Shown piece by piece: positions 1-11,769 of a stretch of 64,000 nucleotides of DNA. Made by a program: the position numbers and the translations under genes. Source of the DNA: Epiperipatus broadwayi. Taxonomy: Eukaryota; Onychophora; Udeonychophora; Euonychophora; Peripatidae. The stretch lies in the NCBI GenBank assembly GCA_028023455.1, contig JAQFVV010000232.1, positions 434,001 to 498,000 on the forward strand. The letters are read 5' to 3'. The first letter of the stretch is position 1. Every line of letters starts with the position of its first letter. The notes beneath the pieces are model-generated. The model ran no database searches. It saw nothing but the letters and a program-made list of their open reading frames with translations, and had not been told where the DNA came from.

Positions 1-141
1 AAACTACTTAATTATTATCCTTTTCGAAAACAAGCTGCAATAAATTCTTCAACATTTAATTTTATGTTTTTCTTTTATGAAAGATTATTTTAATAATAAT
101 TTTAGATAAAAATTATATGTGCCTATATCAATATAGGTACA
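1..141. repeat. 3' end of an LTR-like repeat, cut by the window edge
   Basis: The segment ends in GGTACA and is followed by ATAT. From about base 20 to 141 it matches the last 130 bases of the LTR-like repeat ending at 28,811, including the short terminal hairpin that pairs TGCCTATAT with ATATAGGTA. The next bases belong to a Penelope reverse transcriptase, so this repeat was inserted into that older element. Its start lies outside the window. Confidence 0.6.
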
Positions 142-149
142 ATATATAT

Positions 150-700
150 CCACCAGAAAACCACTTTAACAATTTCCCATACATAAACCTTTGTTTTGCT
201 TATAAAAACATTCATTATATCTAAAAACCAAATATTTACATAATAAAACCAAAATTTCATACAATAAATTACAATCAATTTTTATTTTATCACCTTTATC
301 TTTTATGTATAAATCCATAACATAATTTATAGCATCTTCTGGACAAATATTAAATACATATTAACAATATCTAATTTTACAAATGTAATATTCTTAAATT
401 TATTATTTTCCAAAAATATTTTTAATCTATCTACAAAAATTTTTGAATTATTAATTTTACTTTCATTTTTATTCAAATCTTCATATTTCCTAAAAACATT
501 AATATATATCCATTTTGTGATATTTTCATAATATGTATTTTTATGAAATAATGGGTCTCATTGGAATTCCTTCCTTATGTACGTTGGAAATCTATTTTAA
601 TATATATTTCATTTTTGGTGGCAAAAAAAATAAAAAACAAGTTTTTAAAAGATTTGGTGTATTTTATAATTATTTTAAAAGTATTTTGACCACTTTTAAT
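150..700 (-). pseudogene. Penelope-like reverse transcriptase fragment
   Basis: Reading the minus strand gives, in order, pieces expected of a Penelope-like reverse transcriptase. HKEGIPMRPIIS near 543-575 is the 'HK..g.p.RPI.S' segment. LDIVNMY near 355-373 is the motif A region (usually 'lDv.slYt.iP'). FYKQNKGLCMG near 170-200 is the motif B region ('f.Q..G.aMGs'). The spacing between them fits the family. The frame is broken after the motif A segment near 350, where the following peptide (NICPEDAINYVMDLY) continues in another frame. The sequence stops abruptly at about 150, where the LTR-like repeat ending at 141 begins. No endonuclease domain is present. This is a dead fragment; the family call rests on motif order and I am fairly sure of it. 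Confidence 0.72.
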
Positions 701-769
701 AAAGAAAATAAGGTGAAAGAGTTTATTTTTATTTATATTATAATATTATATATTAATTATTATATTATA

Positions 770-1170
770 TTGGTGACCTAAAATGTGTATTCTTTTCAAA
801 TAAAGTGTACTCAAATAAATATCAAACATTAAGAACAGCTTATGAGATATTATGCAAAGAGAACTTTAGTAAATTGTAATATATTTAAAAATATAATTAA
901 TTATTATATTATTAGGGAAGATGGGCCACCTAAAATATGTATTCTTTTGAAGTAAATAAAGTGTACTCAAAAAATAAATATCAAACAAAAATTTCTCTAA
1001 GATAAAATGAATAAAAACTAAGTAAAATCAATAAACATCAAAATATATAAATTTATTATGAGCACTGATTATATGTGTGTGTGGGAGATGATATAGGAAG
1101 TAGATGGCTGAGGGTATGTGATTGAGTCTGGATGTGTATGTTTTTATATCGTTGAAATGTATTGTCTAAA
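770..1170 (+). repeat. Dispersed repeat with an inverted copy at 55.6-55.9 kb
   Basis: The stretch containing CCTAAAATGTGTATTCTTTT, the (A)TAAATATCAAAC run and the 'gagcactgattatatgtgtg' motif reappears, reverse-complemented, at 55,640-55,910. Its first part (775-830) is partly duplicated at 928-990. The right part shares the motif 'atctcc-acacacatata' with the SINE-like repeats at 1.96 and 8.6 kb. No coding potential was recognised. Confidence 0.6.
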
Positions 1171-1329
1171 ATTATATAGCATATTTATTCTTTTCTGTAT
1201 ATATTTAATTATATAAAAAAAAAGTAATAAAAAAATAAGCAATAAAAATAGGTAATGAAACTGAATACTCACTGACTCCTGGCTAGTTAGCATCCGTTTC
1301 AAATTTGAATTTCCGGAAGTATTAGATGT

Positions 1330-1720
1330 GATATCCACGGTTGTCCTTGCCGATAAAAAATTATTCCGATCCTTTTTTTTTTGACATTACAGCTTCCAAA
1401 TCCTTTTTTTTTACATTGCAGCTCCCAAATAGCTTGAAAATGAGCTTCTAGCAAAAAGGCTTACAAATACACGTTGCCATTTTCATATCCATATCAAGCA
1501 GTAAGAGAATGCAATTCACCCGTAAAAAAAAATTTTCATTAAAAAAAATCTAAAAAAAATAATTAAAAAATCCAATGTTCATTTGAAATGTAATAAAATG
1601 GCGGATCGAATGGTCTGAGATGCGTAAGTGTACGATTTACTGATTCTGTGCAAACTCAGTTGAAACTACATTTTTGAACAGGGGCGCTTTGGACACAAGG
1701 GGTTTTAATGTCAGACGATG
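1330..1720 (+). repeat. Dispersed repeat related to 45.93-46.30 kb
   Basis: The block with 'ggcggatcgaatggtctgag', then 'cgtaagtgta' and 'gcaaactcagttga', matches the reverse complement of 45,930-46,060. The upstream part ('gagcttctagcaaaaaggc') matches the reverse complement of 46,230-46,260. It is an old dispersed repeat with poly-T and poly-A runs. The class is unknown. Confidence 0.6.
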
Positions 1721-1959
1721 GAAATAGTCCTATATTATCATATGACATTATACACATATCTAAAATAACCATTAATATTAATACAAAAAAGCTATTTCAA
1801 AATTTCATCCTATAGTATGGTAAAAATGCATTTTTCAAAAAGTTTTCCAACTATGAATGCTGTTTGAAAGATATCTATCTCTAATATCCAGCATCAGATT
1901 GACAATTATATTTTCTTTATACATGTTAAATTTCTAAAAATTTAAAATTAAGACAGCTT

Positions 1960-2360
1960 ATGGATAAATACTTAAGCATTATATTTATAAATTTCATTCT
2001 CATTATATCAGTAGATATAGGAAATTTGAACTCAGACTTTCAAGCCCCTTCACTATTCACACTATCTCAAACTACTGATACACATGACCACACACATGCA
2101 GAAAAGATAAATAATCACCAATATATGTATTTCATGCTAAACCAGCACTCGTCAGTTGGTCCAGATTATCATCTCCCATATATATATAATCAATGTTCAG
2201 TTTATATTAAGATAACAAATCCTTACACTTTAATGGACAGGCTTCAACCTACTCCAGCCTCCAACTCTTCAGCCATCTATACCATTGAAAATCTGATGAT
2301 AGAATTCCCAAATCCCATGCTGATGCCAATATTACTGTCATGCCCATGTTGACCATAAGT
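1960..2360 (-). repeat. SINE-like repeat with tRNA-promoter-like module
   Basis: This region is homologous in reverse to 8,600-8,945. Shared blocks include 'ccagattatcatctccca', 'cagcactcgtcagttgg' and 'ctccaactcttcag'. On the minus strand its end near 2,010-2,070 carries TAGTGAAGGGG followed by GAGTTCAAATTTCC, which resemble the A and B boxes of a tRNA gene. The module sits at the end of the shared block rather than at its start, unlike a textbook SINE. A 130-codon frame on the plus strand (1,960-2,352) runs through it, but I consider that frame accidental. Confidence 0.55.
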
Positions 2361-2420
2361 CACTCTAACCTCTATACATAGAAGAGGGATGAGCAGAATC
2401 CAGGCTTAATATTTAAGGTT

Positions 2421-2580
2421 TGAAATACCAGACCCTCTTATACCTGGAACTTAATTGTAAATATAGGGGATTTGAACTCAGACTTTCAAGCCCCTTCACT
2501 ATCCATACTATCTCATACTGTTGAAACAAATCTCCTATATTTACAATTAGGCTCTAGGTATAAGAGTGCCTGGTATTTCA
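2421..2580. repeat. Small foldback enclosing a tRNA-like module
   Basis: Arms 2,421-2,473 and 2,528-2,580 are inverted copies ('tgaaatacca...' against '...tggtatttca'). Between them lies another copy of the tRNA-like module of the neighbouring SINE-like repeat. On the minus strand it reads TAGTGAAGGGG, then GTTCAAATCCCC, a good B-box match. Confidence 0.65.
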
Positions 2581-2775
2581 AATCATTATATCAGTAGAGT
2601 AATTATTCAATAATTTAAAACCTAATTCATTAAATTAATGGCCAAACTTTTCTTTTCTATTTATTTTTATAAATTAAATATAAATATTCATCTTTATCTT
2701 CTTTAATACACATAAACTTTTTTTTTTTAATTAAAAGACTTATTTTGTTGATGTCAAAGATAGAGCATGCTACTA

Positions 2776-3866
2776 CCATGTTTCCCTGAAAATAAGACCA
2801 GGTCTTATATTAATTTTTGCTCCAAAAGACCCCATAGTGCTTATTATCAAGGGATGTCTTATTTTTTCATGTACAAAAATCTATTTATTCAACAAAAATG
2901 TACATTTCTTTACAGAAAGCTGTAAGATTCTTACCCCGGGAGCCTCAACAAATTCTCTCTTGTACTTGCCAAAATAGTTCTTCGTTTTTGCACTCATTTT
3001 ATCTGGGGTTCAAAATATTCCATTTAAATTTACCATCAAATCAAATGTTAATTGAAGACTTATGAGACAGCAATGGTAACAAAAATGATTACAGTTCAAA
3101 AATTTGTTCACACAAAAGCAACAAAAAAAAATGCTGACACAAAAATTCAGAAAATGTTTCTGTGTATTTCACACTTGCACATTAAGTACATCTATTACAA
3201 CACACGGCATATTGAATTATGAAGATTCATGTATGACAGAATCACATCCATTATTAACTGTACACACTGTAAATGCTTTCTAAATTACTCATAATAGCCC
3301 TGCTTGGGGACTTTTTAAAAAACTTTAATTTAGGATAAAGACTGATTTAACTTAAGCTAAACTTTATTTAATTCATTCATGTTATTTAGACTTTTAGAAG
3401 GAAAAAAATGTTTAAGAAATCAAATTGATTTTTTTTTATCTTGAATATTTAAAAACTACTATTATCAAACTCTAAAACTAAAACAAGCATTCTAAATATA
3501 AGAAAAATAAGTACCTAAAATTACACAAATGAAATTATAAATTGTCTGAAATATTGGCTTGTTGTAAACAAAATTTTAAAAGTTTGTTAAATGATTACCG
3601 TAAGTCCAAGATTCAGCTGCAAGGAAATTGTTTCTCTATACAAATAGAATTATGTTTGTCAAAAATGTTTGATGGGAAAATACATAAGTACCATATAATT
3701 TATACATTCATTACATTTAATTCAATATGTCCCTCATATGTTTCAATGGGCAAACAAAAGCTATTTATCCGGCTAATGATCTTAACTAGGGCTTATATTA
3801 TTAGCATTCTGAAAAATTATGCTAGGGCTTATTTACAGGTTAGGTATTATTTTCAGAGAAACACAG
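2776..3866 (-). mobile_element. DNA transposon remnant, TA target duplication, copy 1
   Basis: Termini are CCATGTTTCCCTGAAAATAA on the left and its imperfect inverse ending GAGAAACACAG on the right, each flanked by TA, the duplication typical of the Tc1/mariner/pogo superfamily. On the minus strand an ATG at 2,997 opens a 38-codon frame starting MSAKTKNYFGKYKREF. It aligns with MNAKTKSYSCEYKKGI in the second copy and resembles the N-terminal helix-turn-helix start of Tigger/pogo transposases; that resemblance is weak evidence. The rest of any transposase is missing. Copy 2 lies 239 bp away in the opposite orientation, so together they make a hairpin-like structure of about 2.4 kb. A 125-codon frame at 3,542-3,919 is not shared as a protein and is not called. 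Confidence 0.7.
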
Positions 3867-4105
3867 TATTTGCATTGAAAGTTTTTGTTTTGATATTACA
3901 TTTTACATTTGAAGAATAATTTGAAAAAAAAAAAAAAAATTGAAAAGACATATTTTATAAGTATGTCAGATAATTTGAGGAATAAACAATTTAATTGCAT
4001 AAATAAATACAAATTGTGGAAAGTTGTCAATCTAATGTTTAAAATTAACCTTTTGTTATTTAGATATTAATCGAAGTTTAAATTTTTAACAGTTAAATGC
4101 TGATA

Positions 4106-5149
4106 CCATGTTCGCTGAAAATAAAGCCTAAGCAGATAATAAGTCCTAGCATGATTTTTCAGGATGCTTATAAAATAAAAATATAAGCCCTAATATAGGC
4201 CCTGGTTAAGATCATCAGGCTTTTGTTTGTCTGTTGAAAAAAGTAATGAATGTATAAATATTATTATTGACATTAATGCTTTAAATAAATAGTAATATAA
4301 ATTAGATGGTTGTTTTGTATTTTCATGTCGACGATTTTCGATAAACTAAATTTTATATGTATAGAGAAACAATTTATCTACCAAAAGTCAGTATATCAGA
4401 CAATTTATAATTTTATTTATATATTTATCTATATTTAATACTAGATTTAGAATGTTGATTTAGTTTTAAAGTTTCATTATATTAATTTTTAAATATTCAA
4501 GATTAAGCATTATTTTTTCCTCCTAAAAGATTCTTTCAAATAACTGAAGTAATTTTAAGAATCAAAGTTTAGCTTAGGGTAAATCATCAATCTTTCTCCT
4601 GAAGAAAAGTTTTTAGAAAGAATACCCAAGCAGGGCTATTACAAATAATTTGTAAAGTGTTTACAATATGTACACTTGATAACAGCTGGACATAATAGTC
4701 ATATATGAGTCAGAATTCAATTAGCCATTATAATGAACGTACTTAATATGCACATGCATTTTTGTGGTGGTATTCTTTTGGTTTTGTGTGAACAAACCAT
4801 TCTTAACTGTAATCATTTTTATTACTATTCCTGTCTCTCAAATCTTCAATTAACACTTGATTTAATGGTAAATTTCATCTGAATAGTATTCTGATCACCA
4901 GATAAGATGAATGCAAAAACAAAGAGCTATTCCTGCGAGTATAAGAAAGGAATCATTGATGGGGGCTCCCAGGTTAAGCATGATATAGAGCTTTCTATAA
5001 AGAGAAGAAGTACTTGAATAAATGTACATTTCTGTCCTTGAAAGATTTTTGTATGTGCAAAAATAAAACATTCAATGAATATAAGTCCTACAGTATCTTT
5101 TGGAACAAAAAATAATATAAGACCCAGTTTTATTTTTGGGGAAACACGG
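4106..5149 (+). mobile_element. DNA transposon remnant, TA target duplication, copy 2
   Basis: Same family as 2,776-3,866, in the opposite orientation. The left end is CCATGTTCGCTGAAAATAAA, the right end is ...TTTTGGGGAAACACGG, and TA flanks both (4,104-4,105 and 5,150-5,151). A 36-codon frame at 4,907-5,017 (MNAKTKSYSCEYKKGI...) is the counterpart of the peptide in copy 1. Similarity between the copies is patchy in the centre and good at the ends. Inference: two independent insertions, or one duplication and inversion, of a non-autonomous element. Confidence 0.7.
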
Positions 5150-5352
5150 TAGTTATAGACAATATTTATTTATATATTTTGTTTTTGATATATTGATTTG
5201 TATAAAATTATTAGTGTGTGTGTTATGAGAAAGATTGTTGAACTATTAATTTACCAATTTATTATTTAAATAAATCAATTATTTTATATAGCGTGATGTT
5301 TATAAACTGTAATATTTAAACAGCATTAAACTGTTGCACATGCGCTTTGCAG

Positions 5353-5721
5353 ATTTTAACTATAAATGACTGAATACTAACACTTCAAACACATGATAAA
5401 GTCTTTGGAAAAGATAGAGTGGTCATCTATCTTTTCGAACCCAAACGCTTTTGTATGGGCAAATCTTAAGTGTTTAAAAGTGAAAGCTTGAAGATATTAA
5501 ATAATCACTTTAAATTACTTTTACATGCTTAAATGAATGACGCTAGTGAAATTTATTAGAATTTATATGTCATTCTTATTTGAAATTAAATGTATGTTAA
5601 TAAATCAATTGAATTATTTTATATAGTGTTTGGGTTCGAAAAGATAGATGCCCGCTCTATCTTTTCCAAAGACTTTATCATGTGTTTGAAGTGTTAGTAT
5701 TCAGTCATTTATAGTTAAAAT
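5353..5721. mobile_element. Foldback MITE with about 100-bp arms
   Basis: The left arm (about 5,353-5,455) is repeated inverted at about 5,625-5,721. Both arms contain the 'cttcaaacacatgataaag' block and the 'gtcatttatagtta' outer end. Each arm also holds a smaller palindrome pairing AAAAGATAGA with TCTATCTTTT. The loop of about 170 bp is plain AT-rich DNA. No clear target duplication was seen. Confidence 0.75.
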
Positions 5722-5878
5722 ATTAATATTTATTATTTGTAAATAATAGGTAAATAAATGAGATTATATGTACGTACACAGGAAGTAATTGAAGCTTCCA
5801 ATGAGTTATATCACATTTGCAATCCTATCACAACCATTCATCAGCCCAGAAGTCAGAAGAACCTCCTACACTATATAG

Positions 5879-7799
5879 TATAATGGTCGGGGTGAATTGG
5901 AAGTTACAGTCATACCGTATCTGCCGTACAGGGCACCACCAGGTTATTGGAACCTGGAAAATTTATATAGTAGGCAGATACATACTGAAGATTTAATTTT
6001 ATATTATTTGATTATGACCGTCAGCCCATGCCACTAGCTCATGGAGACGCAGATATTTAATACAAAACTTGCTTAAAAGAAATATTTTAATAAACAAGAT
6101 TTCCATAAAATAAATAAATAAATAAGCTACTGCCAGAATTAATACACACAAAAGATTTATTGACGCATATATAAATATTTAAAATTGAGGAATAAATTTA
6201 GATATTATTAATTTTATAATTATTATTTAAAAAATCCGCACAGATGGATTTTAATAAGTTTGTTTTATAATGTTAGAGTATAGATACACTATACAGATTC
6301 ATTCAAAAAAGAAAATATCCCATAGCCTTTATTTAACCCTAGGCCAAAAGTTCGCAGTCAAACCAACGCCAATCTATCTGATATATCGATGTATTCAATG
6401 CATGAAGACAACAGCACAATACCATACTGTCAGAAATGCACATCTGAACAGCATGGTTATAGAGAAGAAATTGTCTCTCGTCCAGTACAGGAACGTTACA
6501 TCTATATGGCAAGAAAAACAATAAAAAAAAACTCCATAGGAAGGGATTGCGGTCCTTTTTGCCGTCTTACTATCCCATTTCATAGGCTAAAGGGGTGATC
6601 CAAGAAGCAGGGAATATGTCTGCTTCCGATGGTCATTAAGAAATGGGACTTATTTTGCCCAAGTGCGGCGTATATGTGATCCTGCATGTAGTGGATCTTC
6701 ATACTACATTTACTAATTACACCAATATATCCAATACATTAACCCACTTTAACCGCGAAACAACTAACCCAAGATTAACCCTCCCTTAAACTAACAAACT
6801 TAACGAATCTATATAGCCATCCACACCCAACTTAAATTTAAATATAGTCATATAATTTAATTAAAACATAACAAAAAATAAAATAAAAAAAGAAATGGAA
6901 ATGATTAATTAAACATATACAGAAAAAAATATACTAATAACTGATTTTGAATTCTTTAGGTCAGATGAGAGTTCTTATTTTCAATTACTCATTGCAAATT
7001 TAAAAAAAGTTCCTATTAAATAAGCAAAAAAAAAAAGCTTATACTTTCCGGATTCTGCAGATTTAGAGGTCCATCTTCATGATCACTTAGTAGATTGTTT
7101 GTCCTTTTTTTAAAAAAAAAAACCAAGCCGCTACTTACCATTTCTTTTGGTCCATAACTGTCATAGGGAGGCCTCAGCTGGTTGTCAAGAAATTAAATCT
7201 ATTGCAGACTCCTACATCATGAAATCTGCAATACAGCTACAGTTCATATATAGCTTAATAGTCAGCACCTCAGACAACAACAATTTTTTAAATCATCCCT
7301 GAATTCAAATATTTTGGGGTTTTATATTTTTATTAGCCTTATCAGCAAATTTTTGGATCCATCGGGTAAGACATCACTAATTCTTGAGTCTCTTTTTTGG
7401 TCTGTGCTGTGGCTTAGTGCTTCTATTGGTCAAGATAATTCTTTTTATTCTCTTATCTGACCTTTTAAATTATTTTAAGTGCCCCAGGGGCTAGTTTGCT
7501 TTAAAACAATCATTTGATTAAAAAAAACAATCATTTTCATTTTCTAAGATTAAACATGATAAAAATCATTTATTTCTATTTTAAAAAATATCAATCTTTA
7601 CCTTTTTTACAAAAAAATACTTTCAAATATTTTTATGTTTAAAAGTTTTTAAAGTTTTCCATCCATGCGATCTATATATACATTAAACAACTTTTAATTT
7701 TCAGTTTTTAAGTTTTTTCTTTTTAATAAATCAATTTTTATTTAAGAACTTTTTATTTTAATTTTAAAATAATGTAACGGCATATTATATACTGTTACA
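5879..7799 (+). repeat. Solo LTR-like repeat, 4-bp duplication ATAG
   Basis: The repeat starts TATAATGGTCGG (probably TGTAACGGTCGG before decay), ends CTGTTACA, and is flanked by ATAG on both sides (5,875-5,878 and 7,800-7,803). It is homologous over most of its length to 19,408-21,510. Shared landmarks are 'gtaggcagatac' near 5,970, the 'gttcgcagtcaaaccaacgc' block near 6,350, a 'ctatatagccat' TATA-like site near 6,808, 'attggtcaag' near 7,420 and a terminal hairpin from TGTAACGG to CTGTTACA. TG...CA-like ends with a 4-bp duplication fit a Ty3/gypsy-type solo LTR. Small open frames near 6.3-6.6 kb are not conserved as protein in the sister copy. Confidence 0.75.
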
Positions 7800-8599
7800 A
7801 TAGATATATTAAAAACATACATACTGTCAAGCAATACACATTATTTCAAAGGAAATCCCAAACTTATTTTTTTTGGAAATAATAATAATAATAAAAAAAT
7901 TTACAAATATGCTATGTATTAACTCAAGAGTATATTTGTACTATCATTTCAACAATAATCATCTTCCATAATTAAAGTTATTATATAATTCATTTGTAAA
8001 AGCTTGAGTTTATTAGTAGTTTCCTAAACATACATCACTATTAAAGTTCTATCAGAAATCCATAGATTACTAATTATACTATTTTTCACTAAAAATATGA
8101 TAGCAAGACAACTTTACATAAAATTAAAATATAACTAATTAATAAAAAATGAAAATATTATATGAAAAAAAACCCATCTGTTTATAAAATAGTGGCATGG
8201 CAAAAAAAAAGTCTTAAGATTAATAATAAAATAATGTAAAACAAAAATGGAAAAATACAAATACTAAAGAAGAAAGTAAATTTATGTATCTTAACAATGA
8301 CTTTAGAAATTAAATAGAAAAAGCTAAGCAGGCTAAGGTAGAAAAGATATATATGGACAAGCTTGTACAGTAAAAATAAATATTTGTTAAAATAAACTGA
8401 GAAAAACAAACGCATAAAACTCATTTTTTGAAATAAAGTATAACCTATTATTAGTATAAAAAAAATATATTGAAAAAAATATACTAGTAGTTTATATAAT
8501 AAAATTAATAAAAATAGCTCAACTTTAATCTATGATATTTAAATGCTTAAAAATTGTTGCATGTGACCAAATAAAGTGAATTAATTATTATCAACAAAG

Positions 8600-8945
8600 G
8601 ATTTGGGCGTTCCATCATCTGATTTTCAATGGCATGGATGGCTCAAGAGTTGGAGAGTGGTATGGGTGCCTGAAGAGTTGGAGGGTGAAGTGAATTGAAG
8701 CATATCCATTAAAAAGTTTAAAGATTTGCTGTCTTAATATAAAAGAAGCTCTGATTACTTATGTGTGTTGGAGATGATAATCTGGACCAACTGACGAATG
8801 CTGGTTCAGCACAAAATACGTATATGGGAGATCATTAATCTTTTTAATGTGTGGTCACATGTATCAGTTGTATGAGATAGAACAGATAGCTGAAGGGAGC
8901 TTGAAAGTTCTGTGTTCAAGTCCCTTGTGGTTAAATAAAAAAGAA
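8600..8945 (+). repeat. SINE-like repeat with tRNA-like boxes at its 3' end
   Basis: Reverse-homologous to 1,960-2,360. At 8,873-8,935 it reads TAGCTGAAGGG (A-box-like), then GTGTTCAAGTCCC (B-box-like) about 28 bases on, followed by an A-rich stretch. The 270 bases upstream of the boxes are shared with the other copy. It is therefore either a SINE whose tRNA-like head is internal or a composite of two repeats. Confidence 0.6.
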
Positions 8946-9842
8946 TGTAAAACTATATCCAAAAATGATTATGTAAGTTCAAGAAGTTAATAAAATTCTA
9001 ATTAAATTTCTTGAAGTAGTGAAAAAAAAAATGATTGAAAGAATTAAATGATTGTTATGTATCATCACTTGTGTGAATGCTTAAATAGATTTTTTTTTCC
9101 AACAATTTATAATTCCAACAGAAAATTCCTACAATAAATTTTTTTTAAAACAATTATTTTAACTCCTTATGTAGGATATTACAGAGATCTTTTTATACGA
9201 AACATTTCTAATAGAACACAAGAGATTTTATCTGATGAATATGGATTTAAAAAAGAGAGATTTAAAATGCAACTCAAGTTATATTTTATAGAGTACATTA
9301 AATATTTTGAAAAGATACAGACTGAAAAAGCTATTTCTGTAGAAATCTACATATGAAACAAAATATATTTGTAACAGTAAATGAACTATTTTTTTTATAT
9401 TTTTTTTTAAAAAAAAAACACCACCATCAGTGATGAAATTAGCTAAATGAATGTGCTGCCACATTACTATAACACTAAAACAATAATCAACAAAAACATT
9501 AATTAGCATTGTTATTGTAAACAAAAAATATAAATAAAAAACTATTGATTATTTTTTATATATAAAATTTATACATATAAAATACAAAATGTTGTTCAAA
9601 ATAAAAACAAAACAAAGTTTAATTATAAAAATTATTAAGATATAAATATGTAATGTGTAATTATGTATATGATTTTGTTTAATAAAATAAAAATATAAAA
9701 TTTATATTGTATATAATTAAAATGTATTTGCGAAATACTTGTATGGTTGAGAAAAATGGTCTGAAGCTTTTATATTGGTGGACTGTCGTGCTATACATTA
9801 TTATATACTAAATACAAAGAATCTCAATGTAAATATATATAT

Positions 9843-11760
9843 TGTAACGGTCAGTTATTTATTCTTTTTGATAATGGAGGGTGCCACCAGGTCACTACAT
9901 AGCCAAAAATTTATTTACCGTGATCAAAAGTTAAAGATGGTGATGAGTTGCACCGACTAGACCTAGGAAGATAATGAGAGATCTTAACTATTGTTCAGCC
10001 AATTGAGAAAATAAAAGCACTAAGACAACCATCAGCAAAATTACGTTTAAACTATTGTGAAATTTTTATTAAATTGAAGAAAACAAAACCAAGTCAATCT
10101 AGCCAACAAAATACAAAAGTTTTATGTAGATTTTTTTTATAAGCATACTCATCTGATGCATATGAGTATAGCAAATCTTAAAAATTAACACTTTGGCAGC
10201 AAAGCTCATTCTCTCACCTACAATTTAAAAGGACATTAATAATATTTTCCTGCTGGCGATTTATAAAAGAACATTTATTCCAGTTTCTTAATTCTGAAAT
10301 ACAAAAAGGATAGAAATAGTCTTGTAAAAAATTAACGAAACAGCGCGAGATGAGCATTTTCTAGTACCTTGGAACTAGAGACGTCATTTGTCCACAGGAT
10401 AGCACATGGTGTACCATGTGTAAGGCAATTTTACAGTTAATTTCATATACAACACAAAAAGAAATATGTCTAGAAGTGACACAAAGTCTCCAATTTCAGA
10501 CAAACTAGAATAACAAACACGATAAACCGCCAGCCAAAAGATTTGTGGTTTGCCAGAAGTGTAAACCTGACTTAAGTAAAATTAATTACAGGATTACAAA
10601 AATAGGAGCAGGTGAGCAAAAAAAAAACTATGAAACTCTGCCAAAGTATTTACAAAGAGTTTGAATATAAATAAAGAGGCAAATTATGCATAAACAATAT
10701 AAATTTACAATAAACTCTCAGATAAATAAATTTAAAACAAACCAGGAATCTTAAAACTAAGATTACAGTACGCGCAATAAATACAATATGTTTCACACAC
10801 AAATAGACAAAAGAATAAGTAAAATGATTTTGATATAAGATAAATTTATACACATACCTATTTTAGATAGAGCAGAGCTTTTACTAGAAATTAGAATTAA
10901 CTCTGGCAAGCATATAAAAGAAATTACCTTGGTGTTGGACGTTTTACTAAGTACTCGGTTGCAGGTAATATTAATAATGGCGAAGATTTTAAACGATTTG
11001 TTCTTTAGATGGTTGGGAGTGTGGAGGCAGATTTTGACACAGTTTGAGTTAAGGCTTTATGACATACTGGAAAGAACAGTGAGGAGGTCAGGATCAGTCT
11101 TAGGTTGGATTAGCACGGCATACTGGAATTTTACATACCCCTGAGGTAGAATTCGACCATCTGACAAAAAAACATTATTAATTCACACAGCTAATTTTGA
11201 GAATTCTGTGGAGTCTAACAATAGTGTTACGAATATAAATTTCTGATGGCAGATCCAGAAAACGAGCAGCAATATGTTAGTTTCAATGATCGAAGCAAAT
11301 ATGAATCTTTATTCGAAGAATATTAATGAATCCGCTAAATGGAATCGGCTGCATTATATTCTTCTGCAAACTAGCCTAGGTAAAGTTGACCAAGACAAAT
11401 CACTAATCCAGAAAATAATCAATCTGAAGCTTATGTCTCTATAAAATTTGATCAGAATCTTAAGTCCTAAACTCGGGGCTATTTATACAGCTCCCTTACC
11501 TCCCACATAAACTTTGTTTTCCATCTTTTAATTAAGAAAACAGTATATGCCCAGAGCTAATTTATAATCACATTCAATCTAATTAAAATCTCGCCAGTCT
11601 TATTAAAAACAAAATTAATATAAAATTAGATCTCCACTCTTTTTAGATAAATTAAAATAATTTATAATTAGCAAAAGAATGCAATGATTTTTGATTTAAA
11701 AAAAAAAAAAAAAACTTTTCATAAACAAGAATAACATTATAAAAAAAAAACTTTCCGAAA
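9843..11760 (+). repeat. LTR-like repeat, 5' end clear, 3' end not located
   Basis: A TGTAACGGTCAG start preceded by ATAT matches the reconstructed start of the 5,879 repeat. The 'ggtgccaccaggtcactac' block near 9,882 corresponds to 'gggcaccaccaggttatt' there. A TATA-like 'ggctatttatac' lies near 11,488. I could not find the GTTACA end with a matching ATAT, so the right boundary is only approximate. No protein was recognised. Confidence 0.4.
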
Positions 11761-11769
11761 AGATAAAAC

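Noticed and set aside
1960-2352. 130-codon plus-strand frame
   Set aside because: Runs through a SINE-like repeat that also occurs at 8.6 kb without the frame.
3542-3919. 125-codon plus-strand frame
   Set aside because: Lies in the centre and end of a transposon remnant; the homologous inverted copy does not keep it open and no motif is present.
6270-6598. Four overlapping short frames on both strands
   Set aside because: Inside an LTR-like repeat; the copy at 19.4-21.5 kb does not preserve any of them.
11222-11236. 3' end of the 9,843 LTR-like repeat (GTGTTACG followed by AATAT)
   Set aside because: The terminal CA is missing and the conserved TATA-like region would lie outside, so the match is probably chance.
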